DNA from: Rhodoferax ferrireducens
Lineage (GTDB): Bacteria; Pseudomonadota; Gammaproteobacteria; Burkholderiales; Burkholderiaceae_C
Direction: 5' to 3'
NCBI GenBank assembly: GCA_002083775.1
Contig: MTEI01000013.1
Span: 1-64,000 of the forward strand
DNA: 64,000 nt
Shown: in pieces, positions 57,379-64,000 of the stretch
Position numbering within the stretch: position 1 is the first letter of the stretch
Layout of the letters: each line of letters starts with the position of its first letter
Translations under genes and position numbers: made by a program
Notes under the pieces: generated by a model
The model's input: only the letters and a program-made list of their open reading frames with translations
Database searches by the model: none
Told to the model about the DNA's origin: nothing

Positions 57379-59691
57379 ATGAATCACAGCCGCATGGATT
57401 TCTTTCCTGATCACTTCCAGGAAACCGATTACGGCATTGCTGATTTGGTAGATATCGAACAGCTTAGAAATTTGTTCGAACGATTTACAAAGGCCACTGG
57501 ATTCACCATTGGTTTTCTCGACCATCCCAGAATGAATGTGCTGATTGCCACTGGCTGGAAACGTATTTGCACGGACTTTCATCGGCGCAGTCCGGCTGCG
57601 GAGCGGTCGTGCTTCAGTAGCAATCAGCAATTGCTGAAAGATCTTGGAAAAACCGACCAAGCTGTGGTTCAAATATGTAAGCACGGATTGGCTGATTGCG
57701 CTATTCCCATCATTGTCGAAGGGCGTCACTTGGCTAGTTTGGCAACTGGGCAAATGCTGCTGAATAAACCTGATTTGGATCAATTTACCCGACAGGCTGA
57801 GGAGTTTGGATTTGACACTACTGACTATCTGCAGGCGCTCGCGGAGGTCAACATAGTTGACGAGGAACGACTTAAAGCCATCACCAATTATCTGGGTGCC
57901 ATGGCACAGATGATTTCACAGATGGGCTACGCCAAGCTCAAACTAAAAAATGAGATGGTGCGGCGCAAACATAGCGATGCTGTTATACGCATCGCCGCGA
58001 TCGCCTTTGAGTCACAAGAAGGTATGGTGATTACCGATGCCTCCGGAATAATTATGCGGGTCAATAAATCCTTTACCGACATCACTGGATATGCGGCAGA
58101 GGAAGCGGTGGGGCAAAACCCACGAATTCTCACTTCTGGTCGTCATGACAGAGACTTTTACGAGGTTATGTATCTGGCGTTAAAAGAGGATGGTGTTTGG
58201 GCAGGTGAAATCTGGAATAAGCACAAAGATGGTCACATTTATCCTGAATGGCTCACCATCAGTGCAGTAACAGACGATGCCAAATTGTTATCTCACTACG
58301 TCGCAATCTTTACCGATATCAGTGAACGCTTCAACGCACAGGCCCAAATTGACACGATGACCTTTCTCGACCCGTTGACCCACCTGTCCAATCGCCGATT
58401 GCTGCTGGATCGACTGGAACAGACATTACGAGTCAGCGCACGTCACAGTCGCAAGAGCGCCTTGCTTTTTGTGGACCTCGATAATTTTAAAGTTCTGAAC
58501 GAAACGTTGGGCCACCACCAGGGCGACTTTCTGCTAAAGCAAGTGGCTGAGCGTCTTAAAACCTGTATTCCTGAAGGCGACACACTGGCACATCTTGGAA
58601 GTGATGAATTTGCAGTGATGCTTGAAGACCTGAGCGAGTTCGACCTGGAGGCTGCCACCATGGCAGAAGCTGTGGCAACCAAGATCCTCACAGCGTTACA
58701 GCAAGACTTTTTGCTCAATCAAGTTCCGTATCACAGTAGTGCGAGTATCGGGATCGCGCTGTTCGGCGGTGACACTCTGAACAACAGCGATCAGCCACTC
58801 AGGCACGCCGAGTTGGCCATGTTCCAAGCCAAAGTAAATGGTCGCAATATGCTGCGCTTCTTTGATACCAAGATGCAGACTGAAGTCTCAGCAAAAGCGG
58901 CACTGGAATCCGATTTGCGTGTGGCGGTTCAGAAGCAACAGTTCGTGCTTCACTATCAACCACAGGTTCAGGGTGTTGGTCATATGACGGGGGCGGAAGT
59001 GCTGGTGCGATGGCAGCATCCCGAACGCGGTATGGTGTCGCCCGCCGACTTTATTCCGCTAGCTGAAGAAAGTGGCTTGATTCTGCCGATTGGTCAATGG
59101 GTGTTGGAGTCTGCATGTACCCGATTGGCTGCCTGGGCCGATGACCCCGATTTGTCGCACATGACGATATCTGTGAACGTGAGCGCGCGTCAATTCAAAC
59201 ACCTCGATTTCGTTGACAGCGTACTGGCAACCTTGGAACGCACCCGGGCTCAACCGAAAAATCTGAAGCTGGAGCTGACCGAGAGCATGTTGGTGGATGA
59301 TGTAGAAGCCGTGATCGTCAAGATGGGTTTGCTAAAAGCTTGTGGCGTGACTTTCTCTCTAGATGACTTTGGTACGGGTTATTCTTCACTGGCTTACCTG
59401 AAGCGCCTGCCGTTAGACCAACTAAAAATTGACCAGGCTTTTGTGCAAAATATCGTTACCGACCCTAACGATGGCGTTATTGCGAAGATGGTGGTGGTGT
59501 TGGCCGAGAGTATGGGATTATCCGTGATTGCAGAAGGGGTTGAATTACAGACGCAAGTTGAATTTCTTGCAAGTCTGGGCTGCCATGCATATCAAGGGTA
59601 TCTGTTCAGCAAGCCGCTACCGCAGGATGCCTTTGAGGCTTTTGCCAAATCGACACCAGTTGACCAGCAGAGTGTCAGTCTGCTCCACTGA
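57379..59691 (+). CDS. PocR-PAS-GGDEF-EAL signalling protein
   Basis: A 770-residue soluble c-di-GMP signalling protein. Domains in order: PocR sensor (about 25-180; conserved CKHGLADCAIPIIVEGRHLASLATGQ), PAS (about 215-330; MVITDASGIIMRVNKSFTDITGYAAEE), GGDEF (about 335-495) and EAL (about 515-760). The GGDEF active-site motif is changed to GSDEF (LGSDEFAVML). The EAL motif is EVL (GAEVLVRWQHP), while the other phosphodiesterase residues are intact: SVNVSARQF, ELTESML, DDFGTGYSSLAYL, KIDQAFV and IAEGVEL. It is probably a phosphodiesterase with a degraded or weak cyclase. There are no membrane segments. The gene is AT-richer than neighbours and stands alone. Confidence 0.93.
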   Translation: MNHSRMDFFPDHFQETDYGIADLVDIEQLRNLFERFTKATGFTIGFLDHPRMNVLIATGWKRICTDFHRRSPAAERSCFSSNQQLLKDLGKTDQAVVQICKHGLADCAIPIIVEGRHLASLATGQMLLNKPDLDQFTRQAEEFGFDTTDYLQALAEVNIVDEERLKAITNYLGAMAQMISQMGYAKLKLKNEMVRRKHSDAVIRIAAIAFESQEGMVITDASGIIMRVNKSFTDITGYAAEEAVGQNPRILTSGRHDRDFYEVMYLALKEDGVWAGEIWNKHKDGHIYPEWLTISAVTDDAKLLSHYVAIFTDISERFNAQAQIDTMTFLDPLTHLSNRRLLLDRLEQTLRVSARHSRKSALLFVDLDNFKVLNETLGHHQGDFLLKQVAERLKTCIPEGDTLAHLGSDEFAVMLEDLSEFDLEAATMAEAVATKILTALQQDFLLNQVPYHSSASIGIALFGGDTLNNSDQPLRHAELAMFQAKVNGRNMLRFFDTKMQTEVSAKAALESDLRVAVQKQQFVLHYQPQVQGVGHMTGAEVLVRWQHPERGMVSPADFIPLAEESGLILPIGQWVLESACTRLAAWADDPDLSHMTISVNVSARQFKHLDFVDSVLATLERTRAQPKNLKLELTESMLVDDVEAVIVKMGLLKACGVTFSLDDFGTGYSSLAYLKRLPLDQLKIDQAFVQNIVTDPNDGVIAKMVVVLAESMGLSVIAEGVELQTQVEFLASLGCHAYQGYLFSKPLPQDAFEAFAKSTPVDQQSVSLLH

Positions 59692-59926
59692 GATACGCTT
59701 CGACGGGTTATCTTGAGTCAGCAACATGAGCTGCTGAGTTTGCGTTCTGTACGTCTGCAAATTGAATCCGAAGCGAATCCTATTCCCCGCCGCTTGCGGC
59801 GTATGAAACTCACAGTGTCTGAAGGGTACTGTAGAACGAAGGCGAGCCGAGAAGCGTGCGAGTCGTAGTGCAACGAATACACCGCCCCTTGGGGGGAAGT
59901 TCGTTAACCATCCCTCTTGTCAGCTA
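59692..59926. other. Structured intergenic region, no gene
   Basis: 235 bases between the convergent GGDEF/EAL and cobA genes. It holds a perfect hairpin CGCCGCTTGCGGCG (59788-59801), a second GC-rich palindrome (CCGCCCCTTGGGGGG near 59884), and no T-run. The layout looks like a REP-type or small mobile-element relic. Confidence 0.5.
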
Positions 59927-60682
59927 TCACTGCCGCTCGAAACAGTGACCCAGCTGGACGGTCTCGCCAATGATCACCAGCCCCGGCTGAGGCCCGTAAG
60001 ACGGTGCCAGCGTCACCAGCTGACTCAGGCCAGTGGCCCAGACGCGCTGGGTGGCGCGGGTGCCGTCGCGCACAATGGCAGCGGGCGTATCCGGTGCCAA
60101 ACCATGCGCGATCAGTTGCCGGGCAATGTGGGGCAAGCGCTGTACTCCCATGTAAAACACGCGAGTCTGACCCGGCCGGGCCAAAGCTGCCCAGTCATAC
60201 GCATCACTCTCGTCGGCCAGATGGCCCGGCAGAAAGATACAGCTTCCCGCCAGATCACGATGGGTCAAAGGAATACCCGCTGCCGTCGCGCAGCCACTGG
60301 CCGCTGTCACCCCTGGCACCACCTCAAATCCGATGCCATGCGCCTGCAGCGTTTGCACCTCTTCACCTCCTCGGCCAAAGACAAACGGGTCGCCACCCTT
60401 GAGCCGCACCACCTGCCGACCGGCCTGGGCATGAAACACCAGCAAGGCATTGATTTGTTCTTGCGGCACCGAGTGGTTGCCCAGCGCCTTGCCGACGTAC
60501 AGGCGCTCGGCGTTGGGCGGGATCAAATCCAGCACCTCTTGGGTGATCAGCCGGTCATGCACCACCACCTCGGCGCGTTGCAGACGGTTCAGCGCACGCA
60601 GCGTCATCAGGTCGGCCGGGCCTGGACCGGCACCCACGATATAGACAAAGCCTGCTCGCCGGATCGCGTGTTTTTCACGCAT
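59927..60682 (-). CDS. cobA: Uroporphyrinogen-III C-methyltransferase
   Basis: CobA (SUMT) methylates uroporphyrinogen III at C2 and C7 to give precorrin-2, the entry to cobalamin and sirohaem. The motif VYIVGAGPGPADLMTLRALNRLQRAEVVVHDRLI begins near residue 14, VVRLKGGDPFVFGRGGEE near 90, and GCATAAGIPLTHRDLA near 130. I use ATG 60682 (251 aa), preceded by AGGAG; it overlaps the ferredoxin stop. It is the last gene of the leftward cob run. No siroheme CysG N-domain is fused. Confidence 0.95.
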   Translation of the reverse strand: MREKHAIRRAGFVYIVGAGPGPADLMTLRALNRLQRAEVVVHDRLITQEVLDLIPPNAERLYVGKALGNHSVPQEQINALLVFHAQAGRQVVRLKGGDPFVFGRGGEEVQTLQAHGIGFEVVPGVTAASGCATAAGIPLTHRDLAGSCIFLPGHLADESDAYDWAALARPGQTRVFYMGVQRLPHIARQLIAHGLAPDTPAAIVRDGTRATQRVWATGLSQLVTLAPSYGPQPGLVIIGETVQLGHCFERQ

Positions 60683-61022
60683 GGCAGTCTCCTGGGCCTT
60701 GGTGGAACACCAGATCATCCACCGGCTGACCCGCCACCAAGTGCTGCTCGATGATGCGGTCCATGTTGGCCGGTGTCACGTTGTAGTACCAGGTGCCGTC
60801 AGGCTGCACACACATCACCGGGCCACCCTTGCAGGCGGCAAAACAGCTGACCCGGCTGCGTTTGACCCGCAGCGCACCGTCATTCAGACCCGCAGCCTTG
60901 AACTTGTCACCCAGGCTGTCAAACAGGGCCTGGGCGGCGCCGTCCTGGGTGCAGCGCGGGCCGGTGCAGATGAGTAGATGGCGCTTGTAGTCGCCAATTT
61001 TGGGTTTGATAACTTCGCTCAT
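60675..61022 (-). CDS. Thioredoxin-like [2Fe-2S] ferredoxin
   Basis: A 115-residue protein with the thioredoxin-fold ferredoxin pattern. Cysteines: LLICTGPRCTQDGAA near residue 17 and VSCFAACKGGPVMCV near 58. It resembles the small (2Fe-2S) proteins found with cobalamin genes. It could supply electrons to a corrin-ring step (for example an Fe-S-dependent reaction). It overlaps both neighbours by 4-8 bases, which places it firmly in the cob operon. Function beyond electron transfer is inferred. Confidence 0.85.
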   Translation of the reverse strand: MSEVIKPKIGDYKRHLLICTGPRCTQDGAAQALFDSLGDKFKAAGLNDGALRVKRSRVSCFAACKGGPVMCVQPDGTWYYNVTPANMDRIIEQHLVAGQPVDDLVFHQGPGDCHA

Positions 61023-62029
61023 GCCTGGGCCTCCTCGAAGCCGGACAGTTCTTCTTCCGGCGGGGTCTTGAGCACCAGTTCCAGGTAGTCGGTGGGCAAC
61101 TGGTGACGTTGCGCCAACTCAGCCAAGCTGATGCCTTCAGCATAGTCAGCATGCAGATTTGCTGTCCAGCCCAGCAGGCCGGTGGAGAGTGATCGGCCAC
61201 GTTTTTCACCGTCGCGGGCAGCGCCGTCACCCTGCAGATCGTATTTGTTGGCGTAACCACGCGGGGTGATCATCAGGCCGTCACGCACATAGGTGTTGCT
61301 GTTGCCAATCAGCACCGTGCTGAGCATGCCGATGTCGCAATCACTCATCTTGCCCAGCGTGGTGAATTCGATGGCTTGGCGGCGTCGGTAGGCCGACTTG
61401 ACCACCGCCACTGGCGTCTGCGGTGAACGGTGGCGCAAAAACAGGAACTGTGCCTGCTCAATCTGCTGGGTACGCCGCCCACTCTTGGGGTTGTACAAGG
61501 CCACTACAAAGTCAGCCGCAGCGGCAGCCTCCAGCCGACGGGCGATGACCGGCCACGGTGTCAGTAGGTCCGACAAAGAGATCGTGCAGAAGTCATGCGT
61601 TAGTGGCGCGCCCACTAACGAAGCACAGGCGTTGATGGCCGAGGTACCCGGCACAATTTCCACCGGCACACCGCTGTCAGGTGTCCAGCCGGCCTGAAAC
61701 AGCACCTCGTAGGTCGGCCCGGCCATGCCGTAGACCCCGGCGTCCCCGCTGGAGATCAGCGCTACCTTCTTTCCCGCTTGGGCGCTCTCGAGCGCATGCA
61801 CCGCGCGGTCCAACTCCTCGGTCATGCCCTTGCGGATGACTTCTTTGCCCTTCAGCAAATCAGCCACCAACTTGATGTAGGTGACATAACCAATGACCAC
61901 ATCGGCCTCGGCAATGGCCGCAACGGCGCGGTGGGTCATCTGGGCGAAGCTGCCCGGGCCAATGCCCACCAGCATGATCTTGCCTTGCGGGTCGGTGGCA
62001 ACAGGGACTTCAGAAACAATCTCGGTCAT
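61019..62029 (-). CDS. cobJ: Precorrin-3B C17-methyltransferase (extended)
   Basis: CobJ/CbiH methylates C17 and drives ring contraction. The core, residues about 15-265, has MLVGIGPGSFAQMTHRAVAAIAEADVVIGY, LISSGDAGVYGMAGPTYEV, VVPGTSAINACASLVGAPLTHDFCTISLSDLLTPW and VLIGNSNTYVRDGLMITPRGY, as in the family. Unusually, about 70 residues follow (residues 265-336, TGLLGWTANLHADYAEGISLAELAQRHQLPTDYLELVL), beyond the usual end. This tail may be an extra domain. The start overlaps the cobE stop by 20 bases. Confidence 0.93.
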   Translation of the reverse strand: MTEIVSEVPVATDPQGKIMLVGIGPGSFAQMTHRAVAAIAEADVVIGYVTYIKLVADLLKGKEVIRKGMTEELDRAVHALESAQAGKKVALISSGDAGVYGMAGPTYEVLFQAGWTPDSGVPVEIVPGTSAINACASLVGAPLTHDFCTISLSDLLTPWPVIARRLEAAAAADFVVALYNPKSGRRTQQIEQAQFLFLRHRSPQTPVAVVKSAYRRRQAIEFTTLGKMSDCDIGMLSTVLIGNSNTYVRDGLMITPRGYANKYDLQGDGAARDGEKRGRSLSTGLLGWTANLHADYAEGISLAELAQRHQLPTDYLELVLKTPPEEELSGFEEAQA

Positions 62030-62435
62030 GCGTCATCCTTGCAATGGAAATGGTGGCGTTTTTGCCGTCAACGCCTTGGTGTTTGAATTTTTCGACCAGC
62101 AACTGATTGGCTTGGTTGTCTGCCGCCAGCAGGGCTGACGCCTCGGACACCGAGGAGGTTCCCATGTGGCGCAGCACCGTGGCGGACGGGTTGGGCACCG
62201 GCACCGCAGCCAACTCTGTCGCGCTGAAGAACCGTATCGGCCACCCCACCAAGGTGGCCAGTTCGAGGAAAGCGGCCTCGTTGGACTTGGCTTCGATGCT
62301 GGCCAGAACGCGCACCTGGGCGCGAGTCAGCCCGGCTTGGGCCAGCGCCGCGTCCAGCGCGTGCAACACCGTGCTCAGGGGCGTGCCCCGGTCACAACCG
62401 AGGCCAATGGCGACGTTTGGCAACGCTGCACTCAT
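62010..62435 (-). CDS. cobE: CobE / CbiG C-terminal-domain protein
   Basis: A 141-residue protein of the CbiG C-terminal (CobE) family, with the motif VAIGLGCDRGTPLSTVLHALDAAL near residue 9 and the conserved VRVLASIEAKSNEAAFLELATLVGWPIRFF. I use ATG 62435 (MSAALPNVAI); the track adds 30 residues. It overlaps the cbiG stop by four bases and the cobJ start by 20. In other organisms it is fused to CbiG. The exact step is not fixed by sequence. Confidence 0.88.
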   Translation of the reverse strand: MSAALPNVAIGLGCDRGTPLSTVLHALDAALAQAGLTRAQVRVLASIEAKSNEAAFLELATLVGWPIRFFSATELAAVPVPNPSATVLRHMGTSSVSEASALLAADNQANQLLVEKFKHQGVDGKNATISIARMTHDRDCF

Positions 62436-63235
62436 GCGCCTTGTTCCTGTGGTGGGCGGTACACCACCAGCCGCTCGTTGAGTTGTGCCCAGTGCTTGGG
62501 GGTTACCTCGGCATGGGTGATCCATAGCACCGCTTTGAATTGGTCCAGATCAACATCTTCAAAACGGGTGAAACGGTGGATATTGGCAGGCAGTGGTGTG
62601 GGCCGAGTCCACCAGTGGGGGCTGCCAGCTTCCTGCACCAGTGCCACCGGCTCCTGGTTCACCACGGCGGCAGAGACACGGGTGATGTTGATCTTGGGGG
62701 ATTCGACCCGCCAGCCGAGTTCGCGCCCCAGAATGTCCACTGCAATGGTCTTGCCTACGTCTGACGCGGTAGTCAACACCGCTGTGCCACCCAGCAATGC
62801 GGCAACTTGTTCTGCCATGGCATTGGCCCCACCAATATGGCCTGATAACACCGGAATGACAAACTGCCCGGATTCGTCCACGACGATCACACCGGGGTCT
62901 TCGTCCTTGTTCTTGAGGTGCGGCGCGATCAGGCGCACCACCGCCCCCAAGGATACAAAAAACACCAGTTGGTCATAGCGGGCAAACAAGCCCGCCATCT
63001 CGTCACGCACCGGGCCGCTGTAGCTGCGCACCGGGTTGATCACCCCAGCCAGTAGGGGTGCAAATTTATCTGCAACACACAGGTGTGTGTCGGGCAACTG
63101 GCGCGCAAGAAACGCGGCTTGCTGTGTGCCGTGTTTGGTGATGGCGATCAGCGCCACGTTCGGCGGAGTCGTAGCGGCTGACGGATGACCAGCCAGCGTT
63201 GGTGTCGGGTCAACGGGCAAAGGCAAGCCGTTCAT
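62432..63235 (-). CDS. cbiG: Cobalt-precorrin 5A hydrolase CbiG (N-terminal and central part)
   Basis: CbiG opens the ring lactone of cobalt-precorrin-5A with loss of acetaldehyde, a mark of the early-cobalt (anaerobic-type) route. The 267 residues contain VALIAITKHGTQQAAFLARQL near residue 28, the central SLGAVVRLIAPHLKNKDEDPGVIVVDESGQFVIPVLSGHIGGANA, and the mid domain. The C-terminal domain is on a separate gene (cobE). I use ATG 63235 (MNGLPLPVDP). Its start overlaps the cobI stop by four bases. Confidence 0.9.
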   Translation of the reverse strand: MNGLPLPVDPTPTLAGHPSAATTPPNVALIAITKHGTQQAAFLARQLPDTHLCVADKFAPLLAGVINPVRSYSGPVRDEMAGLFARYDQLVFFVSLGAVVRLIAPHLKNKDEDPGVIVVDESGQFVIPVLSGHIGGANAMAEQVAALLGGTAVLTTASDVGKTIAVDILGRELGWRVESPKINITRVSAAVVNQEPVALVQEAGSPHWWTRPTPLPANIHRFTRFEDVDLDQFKAVLWITHAEVTPKHWAQLNERLVVYRPPQEQGA

Positions 63236-64000
63236 GCCGAGGCTTCCTCGGCCAGTTCGATGCTGGTTTTTTGGCGGCAACCACGCACCATCGGCCCTTT
63301 TTCGCGGCCCGGATTTTTCACCAGCAACAAAGACAGGTAATTGACCTGGCTGCCCTTGAGGCTGGCCACATCCCTTATGACCCGTTCCAAGGGTGATCCG
63401 GCCTTTTCCACCAGGCAGCTGTGGGCCAACAGGCCACGGCGATCCAGCAGGTCAATCAGGTCGTCGAGCAGCGGTTTGACCTTCATCAGCACCAGGGTGT
63501 CGAAGTCGTCCAGCATCTTCTCCACAGCGTGGATGCCATAGGCGGCAGGCACGATGGCAATGGTGTCGTCCTGCTCGGACAGCGGCACCTGCACCGTGGC
63601 ACAGACCGCGTTGAACGAGCTGACCCCCGCCACAATTTGCACCTGCGCCTGCGGGTCCAGCTCACGCAGCACCCGCGCCAGGTAGCTGAAACTGGCGTAA
63701 GTAGACGCATCTCCTTCCACCAGAAACAGCACATCCTGCCCGGTGGCCAGCAAGTCGCGCACGGTTTTGGCCGCCTTGAGCCAGTGGCGTGCCAGTTTCT
63801 CTGCATCGTGCGTCATCGGGAACAGCAGCGGCAGATGAAGCGCGGGCAGCGGCAAACCCGCGCGCTGGGCAATGTCGAGCGCGTAGCTGTCTTGGTGCAG
63901 GCTGCGTACCGGGTAGGTCCAGACGGCATCGGGGCGTTCCAGCAAGGCCCAGGCCTGGCGGGTGATCAGACCAGGGTCACCCGGGCCCAGGGAGACACCA
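63232..64000 (-). CDS. cobI: Precorrin-2 C20-methyltransferase (partial, 5' end outside window)
   Basis: The reading frame is open to the right edge. At the edge it reads GVSLGPGDPGLITRQAWALL, the SAM-binding start of the methylase, so the N-terminus is beyond 64000. Family motifs VLFLVEGDASTYASFSYLARVL, VQIVAGVSSFNAVCATVQVPL and DTIAIVPAAYG identify CobI/CbiL, which methylates C20 of precorrin-2. The C-terminus SLLLVKNPGREKGPMVRGCRQ is normal. It is the furthest upstream cob gene seen here. Confidence 0.93.
   Translation of the reverse strand, partial: GVSLGPGDPGLITRQAWALLERPDAVWTYPVRSLHQDSYALDIAQRAGLPLPALHLPLLFPMTHDAEKLARHWLKAAKTVRDLLATGQDVLFLVEGDASTYASFSYLARVLRELDPQAQVQIVAGVSSFNAVCATVQVPLSEQDDTIAIVPAAYGIHAVEKMLDDFDTLVLMKVKPLLDDLIDLLDRRGLLAHSCLVEKAGSPLERVIRDVASLKGSQVNYLSLLLVKNPGREKGPMVRGCRQKTSIELAEEASA

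Overview
The window reads as a chromosomal segment of a Burkholderiales bacterium, most likely a Comamonadaceae member close to Rhodoferax/Polaromonas. This is inferred from gene order (glmM-folP-ftsH-rlmE; carA-leuE-carB-greA; rpsB-tsf-pyrH-frr-uppS-cdsA-dxr-rseP-bamA-ompH-lpxD-fabZ-lpxA-lpxB-rnhB), the long Lys/Ala-rich N-terminus of RpoD, a PhaR polyhydroxyalkanoate regulator, and a short palindromic repeat family of the type ending TAGAGGCC, which I recall from Comamonadaceae genomes. No database was searched.

Layout. 1-350: tRNA-Gly(CCC) followed by a partial copy of its 3' half. 0.4-8.3 kb: mostly leftward housekeeping genes (small hypotheticals, GNAT acetyltransferase, glmM, folP, ftsH, rlmE, DUF4149, greA) with rightward yhbY. 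8.3-13.6 kb: carB, leuE, carA. 13.7-28.9 kb: one long leftward run that joins translation (rpsB, tsf, frr), UMP kinase, isoprenoid and phospholipid precursors (dxr, uppS, cdsA), outer-membrane assembly (rseP, bamA, ompH) and lipid A synthesis (lpxD, fabZ, lpxA, lpxB), ending in rnhB and an rRNA/tRNA 2'-O-methyltransferase gene. 29.2-32.4 kb: rightward HDOD protein, metallo-beta-lactamase-fold hydrolase and Nnr. 32.6-39.4 kb: SDR, RNase R, tRNA-Leu(CAG), rimO, phaR, tRNA-Val(GAC), and an MGDG-synthase-like glycosyltransferase. 39.6-44.9 kb: SDR, dnaG, rpoD.

From about 45 kb the window is accessory. It holds a ligAB-type extradiol dioxygenase with a divergent LysR regulator, then an AraC/PobR-like regulator divergent from a three-gene class I cytochrome P450 system (P450, [2Fe-2S] ferredoxin, ferredoxin reductase). 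Next is a leftward periplasmic copper-handling cassette (small Cys/His protein, TolC-like protein, multicopper oxidase, cupredoxin, DUF411, CusF-like) with no inner-membrane pump in view. A PocR-PAS-GGDEF-EAL signalling protein follows. The last genes are a cobalamin corrin-ring cluster (cobI, cbiG, cobE, cobJ, a thioredoxin-fold ferredoxin, cobA) that runs off the right edge.

Many true starts differ from the longest ORF in the track. Shine-Dalgarno spacing and family N-termini point to TTG or GTG starts for ftsH, greA, carA, tolC and others, and I have moved these starts. A few genes show a -10-like hexamer exactly six bases before ATG, which suggests leaderless transcripts. The most unusual features are the repeat family that has entered several coding sequences, the tRNA-Gly duplication, the P450/aromatic cluster with paired palindromic operators, and the pump-less copper cassette.
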